Shown: positions 1 through 5,083 of the stretch, one piece after another
Layout: the number at the start of each line of letters is the position of its first letter
Numbering within the stretch: position 1 is the first letter of the stretch
Assembly (NCBI GenBank): GCA_018659505.1
Contig: JABJMI010000921.1
Location: 1-5,539 of the forward strand
DNA from: Planctomicrobium sp.
GTDB lineage: Bacteria; Planctomycetota; Planctomycetia; Planctomycetales; Planctomycetaceae
Length of the DNA stretch: 5,539 nucleotides
Direction: 5' to 3'
The notes under the pieces: model-generated
The model's database searches: none
Told to the model about the DNA's origin: nothing
Seen by the model: only the letters and a program-made list of their open reading frames with translations
Program-made: the position numbers and the translations under genes

Positions 1-236
1 ATGTTCCTTCTAAGGAAATCGCTGCTTTCGGACTTGATACGGAAGTTCAGTTGAGATTTTCTGGTGAAGAATTTCGAACGGGAATTGTCACGAATGTTGC
101 ACCGCAGGCAAAACCTTGCAGCTTGAGCAATGAAGGGCAATCTGACACGACGATCCTGGTTCATATCGAACAAACAGGTCAAGTCTGGCCCAGTCTTCCA
201 ATGGGATCACAAGTACAGGTTCGACTTGCTGATTGA
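1..236 (+). CDS. C-terminal fragment of a probable HlyD-family membrane-fusion (periplasmic adaptor) protein
   Basis: The reading frame is open from the first base of the window (complete codons from base 3) and stops with TGA at 234-236, so only about the last 77 residues are present and the start lies outside. The visible part reads as alternating beta strands: a segment with FGLDTEVQLRF, then FRTGIVTNVAPQA, a variable loop, TTILVHIEQ, and finally LPMGSQVQVRL just before the stop. This order (strand, G-x-V turn, 'threonine-rich' strand, then L-P-x-G-x-x-V-x-V) is the pattern of the beta-barrel and membrane-proximal end of HlyD/RND adaptor proteins, which link an inner-membrane pump to an outer-envelope partner. 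The coiled-coil and lipoyl parts that would prove this are not in the window. It is the only + strand gene here and converges on the DCC gene. The family call is pattern-based and moderate. Confidence 0.55.
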   Translation, partial: VPSKEIAAFGLDTEVQLRFSGEEFRTGIVTNVAPQAKPCSLSNEGQSDTTILVHIEQTGQVWPSLPMGSQVQVRLAD

Positions 237-265
237 AGAGTTGTTTGTCCGCTCACAAGGACATC

Positions 266-700
266 TCAATCAAGCAGCTTTGCTCGATCTTCATCTGTCG
301 GCATGCGGCAAGACTCGTGTTTACCAAAAATGCGATAGCGCCATCGGGCAACGAGTGAGTAACCAAAATCTCGTATTGGCTTCGGTATCAGCCACAAACA
401 GCTGCCCAGCAATCTCCAGGGTTGTGGGAGTGTTTGAAGGATTCGTACTATCGCAGATGATCGCTTCCAGGTTTGCTCGCCTTGTAGAAAAACAATCGAG
501 TTGAGATCGCGATCCTCGGGCTTGAGTCTCTCTTCCGCAGTTTCTCCTTGGATAGGAGCAAACATCAGCCGGTTCTCACTGTCTTTTTTCATTAAGAAGT
601 CGACGGTCGAATTGCACAAACCGCAGACTCCATCAAAGAAGACAATTACATCGATCTCTTTATCATTAAGGTTATTTGAAGAGGACATCTTCGTGTTCAT
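266..700 (-). CDS. DCC-family (DUF393) thiol-disulfide oxidoreductase-like protein
   Basis: A complete 144-residue protein. Near the N-terminus it carries FFDGVCGLCN (residues 21-30), the signature of the DCC family: D23 followed by the redox-type C26-x-x-C29. The usual C-terminal half is also present, with a tryptophan/arginine-rich stretch (about 95-123) and the closing RIFGK...CRMP block (123-134), which adds a third conserved cysteine, C131. Length and layout match the family (about 110-150 residues). There is no signal peptide, so a cytoplasmic location is expected. Family members have a thioredoxin-like fold; their substrates are mostly unknown. ATG at 700 is used; an in-frame ATG four codons later (688) is an equally possible start because neither has a clear Shine-Dalgarno. 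The 236-base gap upstream holds a Fur-like site and a TTGACA element on this strand, so the gene may have its own iron-responsive promoter. Confidence 0.88.
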   Translation of the reverse strand: MNTKMSSSNNLNDKEIDVIVFFDGVCGLCNSTVDFLMKKDSENRLMFAPIQGETAEERLKPEDRDLNSIVFLQGEQTWKRSSAIVRILQTLPQPWRLLGSCLWLIPKPIRDFGYSLVARWRYRIFGKHESCRMPTDEDRAKLLD

Positions 701-760
701 TACAAGTAAGGACGCAGCGAACTGAAACTAGACAATGGTCTATTTTGAGCGGTGCGTCCC

Positions 761-781
761 AAAAATTCCATTGAGGAATGG
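761..781 (-). terminator. Weak stem-loop followed by a T-run
   Basis: Read on the minus strand, CCATT (781-777), loop CCTC, AATGG (772-768) is followed by AATTTTT (767-761). An alternative fold pairs ATTCC (779-775) with GGAAT (769-765). The stem has only five pairs and is AT-rich, so it would be a weak intrinsic terminator. It lies about 155 bases beyond the aroH stop and 61 bases before the DCC start. It could end aroH transcripts or, if the upstream Fur-like promoter is real, sit in the DCC leader. Confidence 0.3.
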
Positions 782-860
782 TTATCCTTTATACCGCAAA
801 GCGACTACTTATCTAACCGGGTATCAACCTACAAAATTCGATTGTTCAACGATGTCAAAC

Positions 861-875
861 AGATAATGATTCTCA
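861..875. promoter_or_regulatory. Fur-box-like operator candidate beside a TTGACA element
   Basis: The 15 bases AGATAATGATTCTCA match the classical 7-1-7 Fur core TGATAATGATTATCA at 13 of 15 positions; the mismatches are at positions 1 and 12. Two bases further along on the minus strand is a perfect -35 hexamer TTGACA (858-853). A good -10 at the standard 17-base spacing is not seen (TTTGTA at 835-830), so the promoter is incomplete by E. coli rules. The site lies in the only sizeable gap, 161 bases upstream of the DCC start, and points at that gene. The match is seen directly; binding by a Fur-family regulator is an inference. Confidence 0.4.
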
Positions 876-936
876 AACGAACAGCTATGAGAGCTCACCA
901 GTCGCTAAAAGTCCAATCAAATCAGTAACGGAAATT

Positions 937-1308
937 TCACTGTGCGTTTGAAATATCTTTTCTCAAGTTCTGAGCATTACGCAAATAGATATGAACCATC
1001 TCAGTTTGTTTCTTCTCGGTATTGACGTGCAGCAAAATCCGAATGACAAGCGGTAGAGCACCGGGAACATTGATTTCGGAAGCACACAATAATGGAACCG
1101 ATCCCATGCCGATTTCACGTGCAGCCTCAGCCGGGAATGCAGAAGTTAGGTCTGTAGTCGTTGTGAAGACCGCTGACACTATTTCAGAAAAGTCCGCGAG
1201 ATCATTTCTGGCAATAATTTCTTCCAGTAGTTCTCGCGTCGCATCGAGAATCTCTGGTTTGTCATTCGCTTCAACGGTAATCGCGCCTCTCACGCCACGT
1301 ACGGGCAT
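937..1308 (-). CDS. aroH: Chorismate mutase, AroH class
   Basis: A complete 123-residue protein that aligns end to end with the monofunctional AroH-type chorismate mutase of Bacillus subtilis, with the same residue numbering for much of its length. It converts chorismate to prephenate, the committed step to phenylalanine and tyrosine, in the cytoplasm, normally as a trimer. Key residues are visible: R7 in [12 protein letters not shown]64 in [11 protein letters not shown]75, E78, R90 and Y108 (IYLRNA), plus R116 near the end. The B. subtilis active-site lysine (Lys60, in FPAK) is glutamate here (E61). There is no signal peptide. The ATG at 1308 places R7 correctly, which fixes the start even though the ribosome-binding site is poor. 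No other aromatic-pathway gene is in the window. The CYTH gene lies 102 bases upstream on the same strand. Confidence 0.95.
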   Translation of the reverse strand: MPVRGVRGAITVEANDKPEILDATRELLEEIIARNDLADFSEIVSAVFTTTTDLTSAFPAEAAREIGMGSVPLLCASEINVPGALPLVIRILLHVNTEKKQTEMVHIYLRNAQNLRKDISNAQ

Positions 1309-1349
1309 CGTTCGTCCATTCTCTCAGATGTTTAATCGTAGAAGTGAGA

Positions 1350-1355
1350 AGTATA
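1350..1355 (-). promoter_or_regulatory. Possible -10 element for aroH
   Basis: On the minus strand TATACT lies about 42 bases upstream of the aroH ATG, inside the 102-base gap after the CYTH gene. It matches the TATAAT consensus at five of six positions. The best -35 at 17-base spacing is only ATGATC, and no extended -10 TG is present, so this is a weak candidate. Confidence 0.2.
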
Positions 1356-1410
1356 GCGAATTCAACCTCTTTGATCATCTCTATGAATGTGGATTGCCTA
1401 GTCACCCATC

Positions 1411-1869
1411 TCACGACCAATTTTTGTACGGATGAATAGAGAGTTGAGAGTTATGATACCGTGGATCGTGCGACACATCTTCCCCGACCCAATCCGGTAT
1501 CACAAAGTCTTCATCAGGACTGGTTAATTCAATTTCGGCTACAATCAACCCCTGGTTGTCTCCGGAGAACACATCGACTTCCCAAAGATGTTCCGCGTGT
1601 TGGATATTCCAGCGATGTTTCTCAATCACCGGACCGTCGCACAACTCGATCATCTGCTTGGCATCAGCCAGCGGAATTTCGTATTCAAACTCTTGACGAA
1701 CCGTATTTGTCGTCAGCGATTTAATCGTCAACCAAGCTTGATCGTCAGCGATGCGAACACGAACTGTCCTGCCCGGTTCGCGGCTGAGATACCCCTGCTG
1801 GAAATGCACAGGCTCACCAGAACGAAACTCCCCAGTCACCAGAAATTTACGTTCAATTTCAATTCCCAT
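1411..1869 (-). CDS. CYTH-domain triphosphate tunnel metalloenzyme, short stand-alone form
   Basis: A 152-residue single-domain protein. It opens with MGIEIERKFLV, giving the defining ExExK motif (E4, E6, K8). The charged residues that line the tunnel follow in the usual order: R37 and R39 (VRVR), K50 (TIKS), E60 and E62, K84 and R86 (EKHRW), E97 and D99, E112 and E114 (AEIEL), and the closing DPRYHNSQL block (135-143). With these intact, it is probably a metal-dependent triphosphatase (inorganic triphosphate or a nucleoside triphosphate); the substrate cannot be read from sequence. It is cytoplasmic, and no CHAD domain is fused or adjacent. The start is ATG at 1869. An in-frame TTG at 1887 would add six residues ahead of the conserved N-terminus and is unlikely. 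AGGA lies three bases before the ATG, a short spacing. Confidence 0.9.
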   Translation of the reverse strand: MGIEIERKFLVTGEFRSGEPVHFQQGYLSREPGRTVRVRIADDQAWLTIKSLTTNTVRQEFEYEIPLADAKQMIELCDGPVIEKHRWNIQHAEHLWEVDVFSGDNQGLIVAEIELTSPDEDFVIPDWVGEDVSHDPRYHNSQLSIHPYKNWS

Positions 1870-1938
1870 TAATCCTGCTTCTAACAATCATGATTCGTAA
1901 ATTGTGACAGGTGCCGTGAAATCGAAGATCAGGCAAAG

Positions 1939-1970
1939 CACAACTTCGCTACCTCGATTGAGGTATTGTG
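1939..1970 (-). other. Bulged stem-loop between the RbfA-like and CYTH genes
   Basis: TACCTC (1950-1955), loop GATT, GAGGTA (1960-1965) is a perfect six-pair hairpin. It is extended by CACAA (1939-1943) pairing with TTGTG (1966-1970), with a six-base bulge (1944-1949) on one side, giving eleven pairs in all. Read on the minus strand it starts 22 bases after the stop of the RbfA-like gene and ends about 70 bases before the CYTH start. No T-run follows, so it is not a classical intrinsic terminator. A 3' end stabiliser, processing site or leader element is possible. Confidence 0.4.
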
Positions 1971-1991
1971 TAGTGAATTCGAGTACATCGC

Positions 1992-2381
1992 TTAGAGCCC
2001 GAGATCACATAGTAGTCGAATCACTGGAGTGTATTGGAGTGAAAGACGTTCTTGGAGTGCGCGAGCGATGATCTCGGTGAATTCTGTAAAGACGAACATG
2101 TCGGTGAGGTCAATGTACGTCTCTTCTCGGCATTCCTTTGCCTCTCGCATGTATTTGTCATGTAAGGGTTCGTCAGTGTTGCAAACTTCGGCACGAGCAC
2201 GACCAACGACGTCAATATAAACTTCACGAACAGTGCGACCAAATTCAACGCGGCTTACAGATACCACAAAATCCGGGCAATTTGCATTTACCATGACCGA
2301 GGGATCGTTGAGTATTTGATGCAATGCAGTTTGAACTCTTCGCTTGTGGGCGAGCCGTTTTCGTAAATGAATTTGTTGCAT
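1992..2381 (-). CDS. Small protein resembling a divergent RbfA-type (KH-fold) ribosome-binding factor
   Basis: A 129-residue cytoplasmic protein with no signal peptide or membrane segment. I do not recognise it with certainty. By eye it follows the RbfA layout: a basic N-terminal helix with R-x-R-x-A and an ILNDP ending (7-27, compare the KDP of RbfA), strands VSVSRVEFGR and VYIDVVG (41-60, compare V-S-x-V-E-M-S-R ... V-Y-V in E. coli RbfA), and a last helix plus strand ARALQERLSLQYTPVIRLLCD (106-126, compare the R-L-x-P-E-L-x-F-x-x-D end of RbfA). Between them is an acidic, cysteine-containing insert (about 62-98) longer than in RbfA. RbfA binds the 30S subunit during 16S rRNA maturation. 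Neighbours do not support a ribosomal role: no nusA, infB or truB is seen. The ATG at 2381 has no Shine-Dalgarno. Gene reality about 0.8; RbfA relationship about 0.4. Confidence 0.5.
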   Translation of the reverse strand: MQQIHLRKRLAHKRRVQTALHQILNDPSVMVNANCPDFVVSVSRVEFGRTVREVYIDVVGRARAEVCNTDEPLHDKYMREAKECREETYIDLTDMFVFTEFTEIIARALQERLSLQYTPVIRLLCDLGL

Positions 2382-2387
2382 TCGGGG

Positions 2388-2404
2388 ATGCGGCTAACCG
2401 CCAT
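2388..2404 (-). promoter_or_regulatory. Small hairpin covering the start region of the RbfA-like gene
   Basis: GCGG (2390-2393), loop CTAA, CCGC (2398-2401) forms a four-pair GC stem, with two further A-T pairs possible across a one-base bulge. It sits six to seven bases ahead of the start codon at 2381, where a Shine-Dalgarno would be, and none is visible. The arm also contains an ATG (2404-2402) in another frame that opens 38 codons ending at 2288. The stem is short and may be chance. Confidence 0.2.
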
Positions 2405-2447
2405 TTTCCAATTTTGACATAGGTGTTGCCGATCGGATTTCTATCTA

Positions 2448-3338
2448 TTACAGGTCAAGCAATTCATCCATGAGCTGGGCAGTATCCTCCAAGGATTTAT
2501 CTCCTCCTTCGCGAGTTGCCCAGCCGGTATACTTGATTTCTGCGAGGGCTTCTCGTACTGCTGGCCAATCGACGTCACCTTCACCGAGTCGGCAGAATCC
2601 ATTCTTTTTGCCCCAGTCTTTGACGTCGAGTTTACCGATTCGGCTGCCGAGCATTCGGATCCATTCTTCTGGCTTTCCGAATTTGCGTACGTTGCCAATA
2701 TCGAAATAGGCTCCGACCCATTCGCTATCAATTTCATCAATGTAGTCGCGGTATTCTTCTGGAGTTTCGCAAAACCCGTTCCAGACGTTTTCGATAAGAA
2801 TCTTGATCTCGTGCTCTTTCGCAACCGGGATGACTTTGCGAATTTCTGTAATCGAGCGTTTCCAGACGTGCTCATGCGTTTCATCAGGACCAGTGACACG
2901 ACCTGGGACAAGCAAGACAGTGGTTCCACCGATTTTTTTTGAATCCTTGACTGCTTGAACGAGTGCCTCTCGACCTTTATCGCGAGTTGCTTCATCTGGA
3001 GAAGAGAGGCGATCTTTCCAATGGACCATGTCGACCACACCATGGACTGGAAATCCAACTTTTTCAATGGCTGTATTCATCGCATCGAGATCAGGGATTC
3101 CAGGACTCGCTCCTTCAATCCCATCGAATCCAAGAGCTTTGTATTTCTCCAGGGTCTTGATCATTCCCTCGAGATTTTTGCCAATTCCGCCACCTTTATT
3201 TGACTTAAAGATGACGCCTTTATTCTTCCTTTCTCGCTTAGGTTCATCTGCGAGAAGTGTTGTCTTTGTTCCGAACATCGCTGCGCCACTGAGAACGACT
3301 GTCGTTTCTAAAAAATTTCGACGGGTTTGTTGTGTCAT
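2448..3338 (-). CDS. Tat-exported sugar phosphate isomerase/epimerase-like TIM-barrel protein
   Basis: A complete 296-residue protein. The N-terminus TRRNFLETTVVLSGAAMFG (5-23) is a twin-arginine signal of the type common in planctomycete exported enzymes; the mature protein probably begins near residue 31. The rest is a xylose-isomerase-like (AP endonuclease 2) barrel: LGFDGIEG (69-76), a basic loop, LLVPGR (142-147), LIENVWNGF (181-189) giving metal ligand E183, AYFDIGN (210-216) giving D213, KLDVKDW (236-242), LGEGDVDW (251-258) and TREGG (275-279) giving E277. In sugar epimerases of this fold the third ligand is usually a histidine in an H-x-K-D motif; here that place is D238. It may isomerise or epimerise a sugar in the periplasm, substrate unknown. 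GAGG lies ten bases before the ATG. The 72-base gap upstream shows no clear promoter. Confidence 0.88.
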   Translation of the reverse strand: MTQQTRRNFLETTVVLSGAAMFGTKTTLLADEPKRERKNKGVIFKSNKGGGIGKNLEGMIKTLEKYKALGFDGIEGASPGIPDLDAMNTAIEKVGFPVHGVVDMVHWKDRLSSPDEATRDKGREALVQAVKDSKKIGGTTVLLVPGRVTGPDETHEHVWKRSITEIRKVIPVAKEHEIKILIENVWNGFCETPEEYRDYIDEIDSEWVGAYFDIGNVRKFGKPEEWIRMLGSRIGKLDVKDWGKKNGFCRLGEGDVDWPAVREALAEIKYTGWATREGGDKSLEDTAQLMDELLDL

Positions 3339-3410
3339 GATTCTCGATCCTCGGATCTTATTTAAATTTTAGTTCGTTGAAATGTATCATCGCGAATTCC
3401 AAACGAAACA

Positions 3411-4970
3411 TCAATCAACTGCTTTGTCTTCCTCGGCTACTGGCTTTTCAGGAATAGTTAACCAGATTGATGTCGTTTTTATCTCCCGGATTTTTCGTTT
3501 GGTTGTCACGACAGTTTCGATGTTCTCTTCTCCATGAACTCCAACAATCTGAATTGGTCCCTGGAATGCCTCAGCATCTTTAACGTCAATCTTAAGTGCT
3601 ACTTTCTTGGCTGAATCGCTTTTCTCTTCAGAGGTGGCTTCTTCAAAACTGACTCCCGGCGGGGGATTTTTTAGCTGCACTTTGATCTGATCTTTAAAAC
3701 CAGATGCACGACCGACAGTGACCTCGATTTCCAAGGACTCGTCACGTTTCGCCTCGAAGTGATCATTTGCGACAGTCAGTTCGAGCCCAGGTCGATTCTC
3801 AGAGATTGCAAGTATGGAGAAATATTTGTTACCAGCATGCTGATACCGATCACTTACTTCGAAAGTGAACTTTCCATCAGACGGAGCAGTCCACACATCA
3901 TCGATGTCTCTTTTTAGACGATCTGGATCATCGATCTCCTTATGAACAGAGCCATCGGGGTTACGAACCGTTAAGACCGGATCAAGGTGCGAAGCAATCT
4001 TTCGAGCGAAAACTTGTACTCGTAGTGACTCTCCTTTTTTTACATCAAGACCGACGGACTGAACTTGATCGCGTTTTTCCAATACATCAATTGAGGTAAA
4101 GGGAAGAGTGGAACTCTTATTGTCGTTTGTCAAATCAAAGTTATGCTCAGAGAGGACATCAAAGAAATGATGCAATCCCGGTACATCAGGCTTGTACTCA
4201 ACCTCTTTCAGTTCAGGAGCCGTATTGAACTCATCGGTGGTGAGGGTTAAGCGGTAAATGTATTCGCTTCCGCCGGCAAAGTTGATGGTACTATTAGGAG
4301 CTGCCGGGAAACAGAAAACACGGACGAGAAATTTCCCGTCGTGAGGAACCTCAAACTCCAACAACGGGTCGATACCGTGGTCATCGTCGTTTTGTAGAAT
4401 AACGAACCCTTGCTCATCAAGAATTTGCAACACCGAATCCATCGGAGAACCGAAAGCTTCATGAGCATCGACCGAAGCCGTGAACAACTCCCCTTTCTTA
4501 AGTACGACAGCGAAAGTGTCGACCTCTCCCGATTTATGGAGAACACCATTGATAGTGACAGGCAAAGACTCAATCGATTCCGCTTCATGAGTTGAGTTGT
4601 TCGGTTCCTTTTCCGTAATTTCATTCAAAGCCCCGACGTAGAAAGGAAGTTGGGATGATGCTCCTTCTGAATTATAATAACGTATCCAGTGGATGCCCAA
4701 TCGAGCATCTGGTTGCGCAGTCAGTGTGAGAGAATCACCCTTTTCATTGAATTGAAACTGATTCAGTTGATCTGTCTCAGACCAGACTTTCACTGGCTGA
4801 GTTCCTGGCTTTCCGTTGAGCTTGATCTCAACCGTTGCACCACGTTGGACACTTGCAGGAAAGAAAGAAGTGATCGCTGGCACCTCTGCGAAAAGGTTGT
4901 TTGAGACCACAAAAAAAGAAAGTGTCAGAAGCGATTTTGACAATTTAAAACAGAAAGGATCTATCATCAT
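3411..4970 (-). CDS. Secreted protein with pre-peptidase C-terminal (PPC) domains
   Basis: 519 residues from the ATG at 4970. Residues 1-28 form a signal peptide (hydrophobic LLTLSFFVV core, likely cut after LFA, 26-28). Next is an Ig/IPT-like beta domain (about 31-112), then a PPC domain (about 120-245) with EPNN (122-125), G148-E-V-D-x-F153, GSPMD (174-178), NDDD (194-197) and a DGKFLVRV strand (211-218). A second, more divergent PPC-like unit spans about 300-390, with LDPVL (329-333) and APSDGKF (362-368), followed by a beta-rich tail (395-519) ending in an acidic stretch. No catalytic motif is seen, so a structural or binding role outside the cytoplasm is likely. The frame is open back to an ATG at 5069, with another ATG at 5009, but those would put the signal peptide behind 33 or 13 extra residues, and the 5069 form runs through an inverted repeat. 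The DUF1501 gene is 113 bases upstream. Confidence 0.85.
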   Translation of the reverse strand: MMIDPFCFKLSKSLLTLSFFVVSNNLFAEVPAITSFFPASVQRGATVEIKLNGKPGTQPVKVWSETDQLNQFQFNEKGDSLTLTAQPDARLGIHWIRYYNSEGASSQLPFYVGALNEITEKEPNNSTHEAESIESLPVTINGVLHKSGEVDTFAVVLKKGELFTASVDAHEAFGSPMDSVLQILDEQGFVILQNDDDHGIDPLLEFEVPHDGKFLVRVFCFPAAPNSTINFAGGSEYIYRLTLTTDEFNTAPELKEVEYKPDVPGLHHFFDVLSEHNFDLTNDNKSSTLPFTSIDVLEKRDQVQSVGLDVKKGESLRVQVFARKIASHLDPVLTVRNPDGSVHKEIDDPDRLKRDIDDVWTAPSDGKFTFEVSDRYQHAGNKYFSILAISENRPGLELTVANDHFEAKRDESLEIEVTVGRASGFKDQIKVQLKNPPPGVSFEEATSEEKSDSAKKVALKIDVKDAEAFQGPIQIVGVHGEENIETVVTTKRKIREIKTTSIWLTIPEKPVAEEDKAVD

Positions 4971-5040
4971 TAAAGAACTCAGAAACTCAATTCGACGAGT
5001 TGATTTCATTACTACGCAAAGTCGAAATAGAATTGAACAG

Positions 5041-5055
5041 CCCACAAAATGTGGG
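5041..5055 (-). terminator. Perfect hairpin after the DUF1501 gene
   Basis: CCCACA (5041-5046), loop AAA, TGTGGG (5050-5055) is a perfect six-pair inverted repeat. It starts 28 bases beyond the DUF1501 stop in the direction of transcription. On the minus strand it is followed by CTGTTCAATTC and not by a T-run, so it is a weak intrinsic terminator at best. It could be an RNA 3' end stabiliser or an operator for the PPC gene, whose start is about 70 bases further on. Confidence 0.35.
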
Positions 5056-5083
5056 TAGCTAAGAGGCAAAACCGCTCCCCAGA

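Noticed and set aside
245..264. Inverted repeat TGTCC/GGACA in the convergent gap between the HlyD-like and DCC genes
   Set aside because: The stem is only five pairs with an eight-base loop and no T-run on either strand, so I do not call it a bidirectional terminator.
130..504. Open + strand frame of 124 codons across the end of the HlyD-like gene and opposite the DCC gene
   Set aside because: It overlaps two better-supported genes in other frames and shows no motif.
1022..1435. Open + strand frame of 137 codons opposite aroH
   Set aside because: It is antisense to a confidently identified chorismate mutase and gives a low-complexity Ser/Ala/Arg-rich product with no family resemblance.
2429..2436. 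Eight-base palindrome CCGATCGG after the TIM-barrel stop
   Set aside because: It has no loop and no T-run, and short palindromes of this size are expected by chance.
2441..3067. Long second open frame (208 codons) on the same strand as the TIM-barrel gene
   Set aside because: It lies almost entirely inside the TIM-barrel gene, whose frame has a Tat signal and conserved motifs. The product is Ser/Lys-rich with no recognisable motif, as expected of a shadow frame.
3373..3407. TTCGTT/AACGAA inverted repeat in the gap between the PPC and TIM-barrel genes
   Set aside because: The six-base arms are separated by 23 bases and are AT-rich, so chance is a sufficient explanation. No promoter of useful quality was seen in this gap either.
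4971..5069. N-terminal extension of the PPC protein to the ATG at 5069 or 5009
   Set aside because: The extension would put the clear signal peptide behind 33 or 13 extra residues. Its 5069 form also overlaps a perfect hairpin, and neither ATG has a better ribosome-binding site.
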